Origin: Petaurus breviceps papuanus
Taxonomy: Eukaryota; Chordata; Mammalia; Diprotodontia; Petauridae
Assembly: GCA_028583685.1 (NCBI GenBank)
Contig: JAMXIF010000043.1
Span: 3,618,908 to 3,682,907 of the forward strand
DNA: 64,000 nt
Direction: 5' to 3'
Shown: piece by piece, positions 9,786 through 21,039 of the stretch
Layout of the letters: each line of letters begins with the position of its first letter
Numbering within the stretch: the stretch's first letter is position 1
Program-made: the position numbers and the translations under genes
Notes under the pieces: model-generated
Told to the model about the DNA's origin: nothing
Seen by the model: only the letters and a program-made list of their open reading frames with translations
Databases searched by the model: none

Positions 9786-12700
9786 CTAGTCTCTTATAGT
9801 CCAATAGTATTCCATTACATTCATATACCACAACTTGTTTAGCCATTTCCCAATTGATGGGCTTCCCCTTGATTTCAAGTTCTTTGCCACCACAAAAAGA
9901 GCTGCTATAAATATTTTTGTACATATGGATCCTTTTCCCACTTGTATAATCTCTTTGGGATACAGCCCTAGAAGTGGTATTGCTAAGACAAAGGGTATAC
10001 ACATTTTTATAGTCCTTTGGGCATAGTTACAAATTGCTCTCCAGAGTGGTTGGATCAGTCCACAACTCCACCAATGATGCATTAGTGTTCCAATTTTCCC
10101 AAATCTTCTCCAGCATTTATCATTTTCCTGTTTTATCATGTCAGATCTGACAAGTGAAATGTGGTACCTACGAGTTGTTTATTTTTTGTTGTTGTTGTTT
10201 TGTTTTTTTGGAGGACAGAAGGCAAGGCAATTGAGTTTAAGTGACTTGCCCAAGGTCACACAGTTAGTAAGTGTGTCAAGTGGTTGAGGCCGGATTTAAA
10301 CTCAGGTCCTCCTGATTCCAGTGCCGGTGCTCTATTCACTGCACCACCTACCAGCCCCTCTAAGAATTATTTTGATTTGCATTTCTCTAACCAATAGAGA
10401 TTTAAAGCATTTTTTCATATGCTTATAGATATTTTTTATTTCTTCCTCTGAAAACTGCCTGTTCATGTCCTTTGACCACTTATCAATTGGGGGAATGTCT
10501 TGTTTTCTGATAAATTTGACTGAGTTCTCTGTATGTTTTTAGAAATGAGATCTTTATCAGAGACACTGATTGTAAAAATTATTTCCCAATTTTCTACTTC
10601 CTTCCTAATCTTGGTTGCATTGACTTTGTAAAAAAATATTTCAATTTATCGTAATCCAAATTATCCATTTTTTTGCATTTTGTAATTCTCTATATCTCTT
10701 GTTTGTTCATAAATTCTTCCCTTCTCCACAAATCTGAGAGGCAAACTATTTCTTGCTCTCCCAGATTGCTTGCAATATCAGTCTTTATATCTAGATGATG
10801 AACCCATTTAAACTTTATTTTGGTATACTGTGTAAGATTGTGGTCTATGTCAAGTTTCTACCATACTATTTCCAGTTTTCCCAGCGGTTTTTGTCAAATA
10901 GTGAGTTCTTATTGCAGAAGCCCGAGTCTTTGGGTTTATCAAACAATAGATTACTATACTAATTGACTGATGTGTCTCATTTACCTAACCTATTCCGTTG
11001 ATCTGTCACTCTCTTAGGCAGTACCAAATAGTTTTGATGACTGCTGCTTTATAATACAGTTTAAAATCTGGTATAGCTAGGTCACCTTCTCTAGCATTTA
11101 TTTTCATTAATTTCTCTAATATTCTGGATATTTTGTTATTATTTTTTCTAGCTCTATAAAATAATTTTTTGGTTATTTTCTACTTCCCACCTAATCTTGG
11201 TTGCATCGACTTTGTAAAAAGAAAATTTTCATGGCACTAATAGGTAAATTAATTTAGGTAAAATTGTCATTTGTATTATATTAGCTCCTCCTCACCACAA
11301 ACAACTGATGTTTTCCAATTATTTAGATGTGACTTTATTTGTGTGAAAAGTGTATTGTAATTGTGTCCATATAGTTCCTGAGTTTGTTTTGGAAGGTAGA
11401 CTCCCAAATATTTTATAATGTCTATAGTAATTTTAAAAGGAATTTCTCTTTTTATTTCTTGTTGTTGCAATTCATTAGATATATAATAGAAATGCCAAGA
11501 ATTAATGGGGGTTTATTTTATGTCTTACAACTTTGCTAAAGTTATTTATTATTTCAAGGATTATTTTTTTACTTGATTCTCTAGGATTCTCTAAGTATAT
11601 TATCATATCGTCTGCAAAGAGTGATAACTTGGTTTCTTCTTTGTCTATTCTAATACCTTCAATTTGACTTTTTCTCATTGCAATGTTAACATTTCTAGTA
11701 CCAATTTGATAACATGGGTGATAGTAGACATCCGTGTTTTACCCCTAATCTTATCAGAAATGCTTCTACCTTATCCCCATTACATAAAATACTTGCTGAT
11801 GGTTTTAGGTAGCTGTTACTTATCATTTTAAGGAAGACTTCATTTGTTCCTATACTTTCTAGTGTTTTTAATAGGAAAGGGTATTGTGTTTTGTCAAAAG
11901 CTTTTTCTGCATCTATTAAGATAATCATATGGTTTCTACCAGTTTTGTTGTTGATATGATCAATGATGCTGATAGTTTTCCTAATATTGAACTTGCATTC
12001 CTGGAATAAATCCCAACTGATCAAAGTGTATTATTCTCATGATAAGTTGCTGTGGTCTTTTGCTAATATTTTATTTCAATTTTTTTTCCATCTCCATTCA
12101 TTAGGGAAGTTGGTCTATAGTTTACTTTCTCTGTTTTGGCTCTTTTTCAGTTTAGGTATCAGGACCATATTTGTATCATAAAAAGAATTTGGTAGAACCT
12201 CTTCTTCACCATTTTTCCCAAATAGTCTTTCAGTATTAGAATTTTTCTTTAAATGTTGATGGAATTCCCTTGTAAATCAATCTGACCCTGGAGATTTTTT
12301 CCTAAGGAGTTCATTGATGGCTTTTTCAATTTCTTTTTCTGAGTTAGGGTTATTTAAGTGTTTTACTTCCCTTCTGTTAATATAATCAATTTATATTTTT
12401 GTAAATATTCATCTATTTCACTAAGATTGCCAAATTTAAGGGACACAGTTGGGCATAATAATTCCTAATTATTGTTTTAATTTCTTCTTCATTGGAGGTG
12501 AATTCACCCTTTTAATTTTTTATACTGGTAATTAGATTTCCTTCTTTCTTTTTTAAAAATCAAATTGCCCAGAGGTTTACCAATTTTGTTGACTTTTTCA
12601 TAAAACCAGCTCTTAGTTTTATTTATTGGGTCAACAGTTTTCTTAATTTAAATTTTATTAATCTCTCCTTTGGTTTTCAGTATTTCCAATTTGGTATTTA

Positions 12701-13640
12701 ATTGGGAATTTTCAATTTGTTCTTTTTCTGGCTTTTTTAAAGTTGCATGCCCTTTGACCTCCTTTTTCTCTATTTTTTTTATGTAAGAATTCAGAGATAA
12801 AAAAATTTCCCCTAAGAATGGCTTTCACTGCATCACATAAGTTTTGTTGTCTTATTATTGGATAAAGATATTGATTGTATGATTTGTTACTTGGCCCACT
12901 CATTTTTTAGGATTAGGTTATTTATTTTCTAATTAACTTTTAGTCTATCTTTCCATGGTCCTTTAATACATATAATTTTTATTGCACCATGATCTGAAAA
13001 AGATTCATTTAATATTTCTGCCTCCCTGCACTGGATTGTGAGGTTTTTATGCCCTAGTACATGGTCAAATTTTGTTTATGTGCCATGTATCACTGAGAAG
13101 AAGGTATATGCCTTTTTATCTTCATTTAGTTTTCTTCAGAGGTCTATCCTATCTACCTTCTCTAAAATTCTATTCACCTCCTTAAGTTCTTTCTTGTTCT
13201 TTTTGAAGTTTGATTTATCAAGTTCACAGAGGGGGAGGTTGAGGTCCCCCACAAGTATAGTTTTGCTGTCTATTTCTTCCTCTAACTACCTTAACTTCTG
13301 TAAAAATTTGGAAACTATACCACTTGGTGCATATATTTTTAGTAATGAAATTGCTTCATTGTCAATGATGCCTTTTAGCAAGATATAGTTTCCTTGCTTA
13401 TCATTTAATTGTATCTAGTCTTGCTTTTGCTTTGTCTGAGATTAGATTTGCTCCCCCTGCTTTTTTGTTCTTTAGCTGAGGCATAATATATTCTACTCTA
13501 GTCTTTTATATTTACCCTGTGTGTATCCTCCTGTTTCAAAGGTGTTTCTTGTATAAAACATATTGTAGGATTATGGTCTTTAATACATTCTGCTATCAGA
13601 CTCCATTTTATGGGAGAGTTCATCCCATTCACATTCACAG
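9786..13640 (-). pseudogene. LINE-1 ORF2 remnant (endonuclease-reverse transcriptase)
   Basis: ORF2p nicks the target DNA and reverse-transcribes L1 RNA. Pieces that can be read on the minus strand, in order: a degraded endonuclease start near 13640-13000 (CNHNCECEWDE...YTRNTFETGGYT), an RT block at 11695-12024 ([33 protein letters not shown] and LLSPMLSN), a piece at 11276-11470 (IIKYLGVYLPKQTQELYG), and the C-terminus at 9786-10139 (CWRRFGKIGTLMHHWWSCGLIQPLWRAI). Many frameshifts and stops, plus one SINE, interrupt it. Confidence 0.8.
10182..10358 (-). mobile_element. Marsupial SINE inserted in LINE-1 ORF2
   Basis: The plus strand shows the T-rich tail (GTTGTTGTTGTTTTG), CAAGGTCACACAGTTAGTAAG, GATTTAAACTCAGGTCCTCC and the head CACTGCACCACCTACCAGCCCC. 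The intact L1 copy at 34440 lacks it. The L1 target sequence (GAGTTGTTTA / AGAATTATTTT) appears on both sides as a diverged duplication. Confidence 0.85.
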
Positions 13641-14288
13641 TTATGATTACTATCTATGTTTTTTTCTCCATCCCATTCCACACCCCCCCACACACACATA
13701 CACACATTTATGCTTTTATTTCTCCCTTCTTCATTACCCTCCTCAAAAATTTTCCTTTTGACTACTGCCTCTCTCAATTTTCCTTCCCTATTAGCCCCTC
13801 CTCCCTTTTCTTATCCTTTTCCCTTACTACTTCTTTCCTCCCATCTAACCACCCCTCTTCTTTTTCTTTCCTCTTTCTCCTCCTACTTCCTGAAGGGCAA
13901 GTTTATTTTTCTATACTTACAAGAGTATATTATTCCATCCTTGAACCAGACATGATGAGAGTAAATCACAAACAATGCTCTTCTCTCTCCCTTCTTTCCT
14001 TCTACTATAATAACTTTTTGTGCCTCTTCATGTGTTGTAACTTACCCCTTTCAGCCTACACCTTTCCTCTTCTTCCATTACAATGCCTTTGCACCCCTTA
14101 TTTAGGTTTTTTTCATCACATCATTTAATTTATATCCACACCCTCTGTCTATGTATATCCCTTTAAAATGTTTTAATAAATACACCATTTTCAAGATTAA
14201 CAAGTATCATCCTCCCATATAGGCATATAGACAATTTGTCCTTATTGAAAAATAAGTTTTTTTCTCTTTTTTTTCATGTTTACCTTTT
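13641..14288 (-). other. LINE-1 inter-ORF spacer, polypurine on the L1 strand
   Basis: About 650 bp between ORF1 and ORF2, rich in A/G on the minus strand (C/T on plus) and with no consistent L1 coding signal. The L1 at 33.5-39.0 kb has the same arrangement at about 37700-38390. It resembles the purine-rich region that follows ORF1 in HAL1. A CA repeat lies near 13688. Confidence 0.7.
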
Positions 14289-15296
14289 TTATTGCCTTGA
14301 GTCTTGTAATTGAAGATCAAATTTTCCTTTGAGCTCTGGCCTTTTCATCAAGAAGGTATGGAATTTCCTTAGTCCATCTCCTTGCCTGAAAGATTATGCT
14401 CATTTTTTCACAGTAGTTGATCCTTGGTTTGTAGTCCAAACTCCCTTACCTTACAGGATATCATATTCCAATCCCTCCAGTCTTTTAATGTAGAAGCTGC
14501 AAGGTCCTGTGTGATCCTGACCATAGTTCTGCAATATTTGAATTGATTCTTTCTGACTGCTTTCAGTATTTTCTCCTTTACCTGATAATTCTGGAATTTG
14601 GCTACAATATTCCTTCAAGTTTTCAATTCGGCATCTCATTCAGGAGGTGATTGGTATATTCTTTCAGTGAATATTTTACCCTCTGGTTTTAGTACCTTGG
14701 GACAGTTTTCCTTGATGATTTCTTGTAAGATATTGCCCAGGCTCTCTTTTTCTTCATGACATTCTGGTAGACCACTAATTCTTAAATTATTTCTCCCAGA
14801 TCTATTTTCCAGGTCAGTGGTTTTTCCAATGAGATATTTTACATTTTCTTCTATTTTTTCATTCTTTAGATTTTGTTTGATTGATTATTGATGCCTTATA
14901 GAATCATTTGCTTCTACTTGCCCTATTCTTATTTTTCAAGAATTGTTTTCTTCAGTTAGCTTTTGTAGCTCCTTTTCCATTTAGCCAATTTCTCTTTACA
15001 AGGGTTTTTTTTTCCTCCAGTTTGGATCTGTACCTCCTTATCCATTTTGCCAGCTTTACTTCTTAAAGATTTGTTCTTATTAGTTAATTTCTCCCCATTT
15101 TCACATTGTATTTTTAAAATAATCGATCAGTTTATCCTTTACCTCTCTAATTTGGTTTTTAAAATCCTCCTTGACCTCTTCCAAAAATGCTTTCTTTTCT
15201 TTATACCAGTTTATAATGCCCTTTGAAGTTTCAGATTTGGGTATAGTGTCAATGCTGTCTTTTTGTGAGGTCACATTTTTCTAATTCCTTGTCCAT
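14289..15296 (-). pseudogene. LINE-1 ORF1 remnant
   Basis: The probable start is the ATG whose complement lies at 15294-15296, giving MDKELEK. A coiled-coil region follows (KAFLEEVKEDFKNQI, near 15150), then the RRM. The C-terminal domain is readable at 14451-14639 (ESIQILQNYGQDHTGPCSFYIKRLEGLEYDIL, equivalent to IRITQDLAASTL in better copies). The stop is at 14289-14291. Frameshifts and stops break it. Confidence 0.7.
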
Positions 15297-15661
15297 GGTA
15301 GCATTCTAGGGTCTTTGTTTTTCTAGTTTACTTCCTCATTGTGATTGCCTTTTCCCCTGGCTTTTAAAGTTGATCTCTGCTTTGGAGGCACAGGGGCTTC
15401 TGTTCCAAGCTTCTTGTGCTGGGATTTAGGAGCCTGGTTGCTGGCTTTGTGTCCTGTGGTCTCTGGTTCTGCCAGCTAGAAGCTACATAATGCTGCAACT
15501 CACCTGGTGCTGAGTTGGAGCTGGCTGGTGTGTGCCAGTTATCATCAACAGTTGATGTCTTTCTGAGTTTCTGTGGGGTTACACTAAAGTTCATAGCTTG
15601 TGTGTGTGTGTGTGTGGGGGGGGAACAGTTGGTCTGACCACTGGAAATCTCTTCTTCCCCT

Positions 15662-16284
15662 TGTAGCAGCAAGCACCCTAGCATACCCAGGATGGCTGCC
15701 AATACAGGTTTTTAGATCTGCTTTTCTAAAGGAAAGCAACTCAAAATGGGTTAACAATATTGCTTTAAACAAACATATGTCATTTACCTAGTTCAGGGGG
15801 AAAAGTTCAGTACCCTGAACTTCAGAGAATACAAATAAGTTACAAGCTGACAACAAATACAGAGAAACATCAGCAGATAGGCTTCCAACTGTCTGACCAT
15901 TACATCCATACATAGTCAGTTACCAGAGAGCGAAGCACCAACATCTGGGTTTTCAAACCCAGGGGGCTCAACAGCTTCCCAGAGTCTTGTCTGGTCAAAT
16001 CACACAACAATTCTCAAAGTTATGCCCAAAATAAAACCTCACATCAGGGTATATATAACTTTCTCCTGGATCAGAGAATGTCACAACCCTCTTGACCCAC
16101 TGCCCAATCACAAAGTAACAAGATGTGGGCACTCCTGAAAAACAAGCCTCCTGCCACAGGCTCCATGTGACCACATTCATCCTATCAGGGGCCAGAGTAT
16201 ATTTTCAAATCAAGGAAGGTTCTCATAATCATTTAAACCTATCAAAGGGCCTAGGGGTAGGGAAGATCTTAGATTCCCATAATA
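15662..16284 (-). mobile_element. Solo LTR inserted in the LINE-1 5' region (ERV-derived fossil)
   Basis: Flanked by a 5-bp duplication, CCCCT, at 15657-15661 and 16285-16289. It shares TAGCA/CACCCAGGATGGC, TGCTTTTCTAAAGGAAAG and the GTATATATA stretch with the sequence at 18948, and its other end (CTCCATGTGACC, GGTAGGGAAGATCTT) with the LTR at 29661. I favour the minus strand because the shared TATATA and ATTAAA-like signals are then in promoter to poly(A) order. No internal retroviral genes are seen. Old and diverged; family not named. Confidence 0.65.
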
Positions 16285-17159
16285 CCCCTAAGGCTGCACT
16301 ATAGCACAGATAACCTCAGCCTTGGTCTGTGCTTGTGTCTGTCAATTCCTCTGGCTGTATGAAGGCATGCCTGGGATCTTGATGTTGGTGCTAGCTGGCT
16401 CTATTCCCTTGGGGCTCAGGATCCCCAGCTGGTCTGCTGATATGGGGCTTTCCAGGATGCCTCCAGTCCTATACTGGTCCCTTTTAGCCACAGCAAGAGG
16501 GACCCTACCCATTGATCTCCCTAGCCTTCAAGCTAAAAGACTGCTATACCACTAGTGCTGCTGGCTCCCCTATTCCAGGATTTTTCCTGGGGTAATATTC
16601 TCTGAGTTTTTCAAGGTCATCAGGGGGGGGGGATGAGACCACTTACAGTTTACTCTGCCATATTGGCTCTGGGAACTTCAAGAAGATGACTTTCAAATAT
16701 GTAGTCTGGAGCTAATAGCCTCTTGAGTAGCTGGTGCCACTGCCGCAGGCTCTGTGCTTCTGTTTCACCCAGCTCCAACAGATTCCATCCTATGTTGAGG
16801 TTTGGGAATAGCCTCTGACACCAGTGATTCAGTTTTCTGGAGTCTGCTCCTGCCCCACTATGGTCGGGAGTAGACCAATGTGTTCTGCACTCTCCCAGTC
16901 TGGTGCAACAGGGCCTTCCTGTCGACCAACTGGATTTTCCTGGGCTGGAAATCTGCCACAATCTTTCTCCTAATTGATTCTGCGGCTCTCAAATTTGTTC
17001 AGATTTACAGTTTTAGGGGTTTCTGAAAGAATTTGTAAGAGATATCAGGTATGTCCATGGCCTATAAATTAGTTTGTAAAATGATTTGCTAATATGATGA
17101 ATAAAAGCTTTAATGGTGGATTATTATTAAATGTGTGGTCATTTCCAGATTACACACTC

Positions 17160-17390
17160 ACATATTAATGAGGACTTCCATTGAGGGCTTTACATTTATA
17201 AAACATTTTTACATTTATAATTTCCTTTATATTGCAATCTCACAACAACCTCATGAGATATATACTATCTACAGGCATTATTTTTCCTATCTTACAGATG
17301 AAGAAACTGAGGTTTAGAGAAAGTAAGTATTTTACAGGGGTTGATAGGTAGATAGCTAGTACACAGATTGCTGGATTTAAATGTCTTAAT
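17160..17390 (-). mobile_element. MIR SINE
   Basis: The reversed MIR core is visible on the plus strand: CTCACAACAACCTCATGAG, then TCTTACAGATGAAGAAACTG and AGGTTTAGAGAAAGTAAGTA. Old. Confidence 0.75.
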
Positions 17391-17395
17391 GACAT

Positions 17396-17541
17396 GAATT
17401 CAAATGCAATCTTAGACACTTATAAGCTATGTTATGTTGGGTAAGTCCTTTAAATACTGTTTGTCTAAGTTTCCCTTACTGTAAAATGGGGATAATAATA
17501 ACAACTATCTTTCAGAGTTGTTGCAAGGATTAAATGGGACA
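17396..17541 (+). mobile_element. MIR SINE, 5' part of a split copy
   Basis: MIR phrases in order: TGGGTAAGTCCTTTAAAT, GTTTCCCTTACTGTAAAATG, TTGTTGCAAGGATTAAATG. The copy stops where the LINE-1 begins; its continuation (AACATAGACCCTGACACATAG) lies at about 19776-19850. This MIR is the oldest layer at the locus. Confidence 0.7.
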
Positions 17542-18947
17542 TTTTTTATTAGTTAATTTATTTATTTTAGTTTTCAACATTCACTTCCAGAAGTTTCAAA
17601 TTTTCTCTCCCTCATTTCCCAAGATGGCATGCAATCTGATAGAGTCTCTACATAAACATTCCTAATGAACATATTTTCACATTAGTCATTTTGTGTAGAA
17701 GAATTATAAGGAATGAGAGAAATCATGGGAAAGAAAACAAACAAAAAAGTAGTCTGCTGTATTCTGCATTCAGACTCCATAGTTCTTTCTCTGGATGTGG
17801 ATGACATTTTCCATCATGAGTCCTTTGGAATTGTTTTAGGTCTTTCCATTGCTGAGAAGGGCTGGTTCTACCAAAATCAGTCATTGCACACTGGGTTCCA
17901 TGTTCTCCTGGTTCTGCCCACTTCACTCATCATCACTTCATAGAAGTCTTTCCAGGTTTCTCTGAAATCTGCCTGTTCATCATTTCTTAAATCACAATAG
18001 TATTTCATTATATTCATATGCTACAGATTGTTCAGCCATTCCCCAATTAATGGGCATCTCCTCAACTTCCAGTTCTTGGCCACCACAAAAAGAGCTGCTA
18101 CAAACACTTTTTGTGGGTCCTTTTCTCATTTTTATGATCTCTTTGGGATATAGCCCTAGAAGTGGTATTGCTGGATCAAAGAGTATGCACATTTTTATAG
18201 CCCTCTGAGCACAGTTCCAAATTGCTCTCTGGAATGGTTGAATCAGCTCACAGCCTCACCAACAATAAATTAGTGTTCCAACTTTCCACAACTTCTCCAA
18301 TATTTATCATTTTCCTGTTTATTAGCCAATCTGATAGATGTTATGTGGTACTTCAGAGTTGTTTTTATTTGCATCTCTAATCAAAAGTAATCTAGACCAT
18401 TTTTTCATATGACTATAGACATCTTTAATATCTTCCTCTGAAAAGTACCTGTTCATATACTTTGACCATTTATCAATTGGGGAATGACTTGTACTCTTGT
18501 AAATTTGCCTCAGTTCTCTAAATATTTTAGAAATGAGGCCTTTATCAGAGACAGTAGTTGTAAAAATTCTTTCACAGTTTTCTACTTCCATCCTAACCTT
18601 TGTTGCATTGGCTTTGTTTGTACAAAAACCTTTCAATTTAATGTAATCAAAATTATCTGTTTTGCATTTAATAATGTTTTCTATCTCTTGTTTAGTCATA
18701 AATTCCTCCTTTCTCCATAAATCTGACAGATAAGGTATTCCTTGCTCCCCCAATTTACTTATAGTATCAGACTTTATATCTAAATTGTGTACCCATTTGT
18801 ACTGTTTTGGTACATGGTGTAAGATGTTTTTCTATGCCCAGTTTCTGTCATACTATTTTCCAGTTTCCATCCCAGAAACTGGAGTCTTTGGGTTTATCAA
18901 ATAGTAGGTTGCTATAATCATTGACTCCTGTTTCTTGTGTACCTATT
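17542..18947 (-). mobile_element. LINE-1 3' fragment (copy 2)
   Basis: Minus-strand L1: 3' UTR from 17542, then the ORF2 C-terminus at 17992-18753, with readable pieces CILFDPAIPLLGLYPKEII and NEVPHNIYQIG-like text after frame changes, and KIFRELRQIYKSTSHSPIDKWSKYMNRYFSEEDI. It ends against the LTR-like sequence at 18948. Its outer flanks AAATGGGAC (about 17533) and AAATGGAAT (about 19781) may be the remains of the target duplication in the split MIR. Confidence 0.8.
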
Positions 18948-19700
18948 TGTATTAGCAAGAATCCTAGCACACCCAGGATGGCATGCTAGCACAGGTTCTT
19001 TGATCTGCTTTTCTAAAGGAAAGACAACTTCAAAGGGGTCAACAATCTTTCTTTAATTAAACATATATGTCATTCACCAGTTCAAGGGAAGTGTCAGCAC
19101 CCTGAATGTCGAGAAAATACAAGCAGAGAAACATAGAGAAATTAGCACAGATATCCAGTAGAGAGGCTCCAACTGTCTAAACAAAGAAATAGAAACATAA
19201 TCACCAGACCAGGGAGCACCAATACCGTGGGGGGTGGGGAGGGGTAAGAGAAACTCCTTAACAAAGGCTACCCAAAGTCTTGTGGGGCCAAATCAAAAAG
19301 AAGCATTCTTCCCATGAGTGAGACCCAAAATAAAATACCAACCTCCCAGTATATATAGTTTTCAACGAACATACTCAGAGCCAGAAGGCATCACCACCAC
19401 ATGACTCAGTGCCTAATTGTCTCAGTGCCAAAAGGTGTGACAGCCTTGCTTCAATCAAACCTCCCAGGAAGCAAGCTTCCCTCTAAGCAAGCTCCTTAGG
19501 CAAGTTCCACCTCCAAGGCAATATAAATCTCCCTGAATCACCTTATGGGTTCTGTGTGCTCAGGATGCGTCACAGCTGTTAACTGAGCTGAAGTCCAAAG
19601 CAGCAAAACATCCATGACTGAAATACCTATGTACCTCTAGAACTGAAAACACGGTCCATGTTCCAAGGAAAAAGAAACACATACAGTCACATAGGCCTAT
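18948..19700 (-). mobile_element. LTR-like fossil related to the 15.7-kb LTR
   Basis: It begins TGTATTAGCAAGAATCCTAG, like the 15.66-kb LTR, and shares GGATCTGCTTTTCTAAAGG-type text, GAGAAACAT, the CCAAAATAAAAT stretch and GTATATATAG with it. The right half diverges and the right edge is uncertain (CA-type ends occur near 19690). No clear target duplication. It is placed on the minus strand by analogy with the other two copies. Confidence 0.55.
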
Positions 19701-19775
19701 TATTGGACAGAATAGTTCTTATATTTCCTTTACCCTATACTAACTTATTTCATTTTTCTACCCCTCTATTTCTTA

Positions 19776-19850
19776 GCAAAATGGAATAATATTTTAACAT
19801 TTTTAAAGTGGTTAACATAGACCCTGACACATAGTAGGTGCTTCCTTCCT
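19776..19850 (+). mobile_element. MIR SINE, 3' part of the split copy
   Basis: Continues the MIR broken at 17541: AAAATGGAATAATATTTTAAC, AAAGTGGTTAACATAGACCC, then TGACACATAGTAGGTGCT. Confidence 0.55.
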
Positions 19851-19905
19851 TCCTTCCTGACATCCTTGTTTTCTTCCTTTATTCCTTCTTTCCTTCCTTC
19901 CTACT
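19849..19905. repeat. (CTTC)n microsatellite, interrupted
   Basis: CTTCCTTCC units, interrupted by ATCCTTGTTTT, then resuming to about 19905. Confidence 0.85.
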
Positions 19906-20295
19906 CAAGGTCACACAGCAACTAAATTCCAGAAGCAAGATATGAACCCAAGTGTCATTGGCCCCTTAGTTAAACACTTCACCCATCCCAACACATATAT
20001 CATCCCTTTACTTTGGCTAAGGAGAAAAAACATCACTAGAGAGTGATGAGCATAGATCACAGAATTGTAGGTTTAGACCTGCAAGAGACCTTAAAAGTTG
20101 TGTGGTTCAAAGATGCAACCTGTGAATTATGATCACATTCCTTGGCCATCCTGAGAGAAAACTGGGGAATATGGACACTCCTTTTAAATCATGTCTGTCA
20201 TCTAATGCCCTTCATTGAAGATGTGTCCTTACTCTCTGACAAATGCATGCTATAAGCTCTTTGGGGGTGTATGTGAATAACTCTATGGCTTCATT
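19906..20295 (-). mobile_element. Reversed MIR fragments
   Basis: CTCAAGGTCACACAGCAACTAA and GATATGAACCCAAG at 19908-19955 are a reversed MIR. A second reversed piece at 20055-20120 includes GATCACAGAATTGTAGGTTT and CAAGAGACCTTAAAAG. The rest up to the HAL1 is unassigned. Confidence 0.55.
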
Positions 20296-21039
20296 AAGAA
20301 TGAGGAGGCGGGGCAGAGTAGAAGCACAACCTTCCTATGGCTCCAGCTTCCACCTTCCCCAATCCATGTAAAAAGGGGACTCTAAACAAACTTTGGAGCT
20401 GCAGAACCCACAAAATGACACAGAGAAGCTTACCTCCCCCCGAGGACAGCCCGGCAGGTGGGCAGGAATTCAGCGCAGTGCTCTGGGAGCTGAGCCCAGC
20501 CCCACTCTGAGGATTTAGCCCCAGGGCAGGCCTGTCCAGCCTCCGGCCAGAGGGACTCCAGATCAGCAGCAGCTGTGGCTGTTTCCAAATTTTATCAACA
20601 CATAGATGCGAAGGACAAAGTGAGAGGTCAGTGCAATCTGGACTTTGGGACCAGTAAGTGGGAGTACGTGGCTTTTACCCCCAGGGTGAGAAGCCCCTGA
20701 GACCCGGCACAGCCAGCCAGTGCCATGTGGCAGTTTCAGCTCCTGGCCTGCAGAGTGTAGGGGGACCAAGCACCAGACTGAGGGGTAATTGCTCTTGTTT
20801 TAACCTTCTTGGATCTGGATTGCAGTCTAGGTTGCAGGTCCTGGAGTGTGTGTCCAGCTTTCCAGAGCGTGTGGATACCTCAGAGAGGGCACCCATCTAA
20901 TACCTCCGTCAGCTGAGAAAACCCCAGCTTTTGGGACAAAAGCTCCCCTGTCTGGTGGCAGAGTCCTACTGTGGCAAAAAGCCCAAAAGTCAAGTAATTG
21001 ACTGGCAAAATGATCAGATAAAGAAAACAAAGCGGACAG

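Larger units (their letters stand above)
9292..17062 (-). mobile_element. Nearly full-length LINE-1 (copy 1)
   Basis: A minus-strand L1: 3' UTR at 9292-9785, ORF2 up to about 13640, a purine-rich inter-ORF spacer, ORF1 at 14289-15296, and a 5' UTR running to 17062. A 13-bp target duplication flanks it (TATAGATTAGTTT at 9279-9291, TATAAATTAGTTT at 17063-17075, one difference). The 5' UTR contains CCAATATGGCAGAGTAAAC, like the classic L1 start motif, near 16650-16672. Without the SINE (10182-10358) and LTR (15662-16284) it is about 7 kb. Both ORFs are broken, so it is inactive. Its 3' UTR ends in the expected A-tract (T-rich on plus). Confidence 0.85.

Noticed and set aside
18948-19720. CTATT on both sides of the second LTR as a target duplication
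   Set aside because: The right-hand copy follows GGC rather than a CA-type end, so the match is probably chance.
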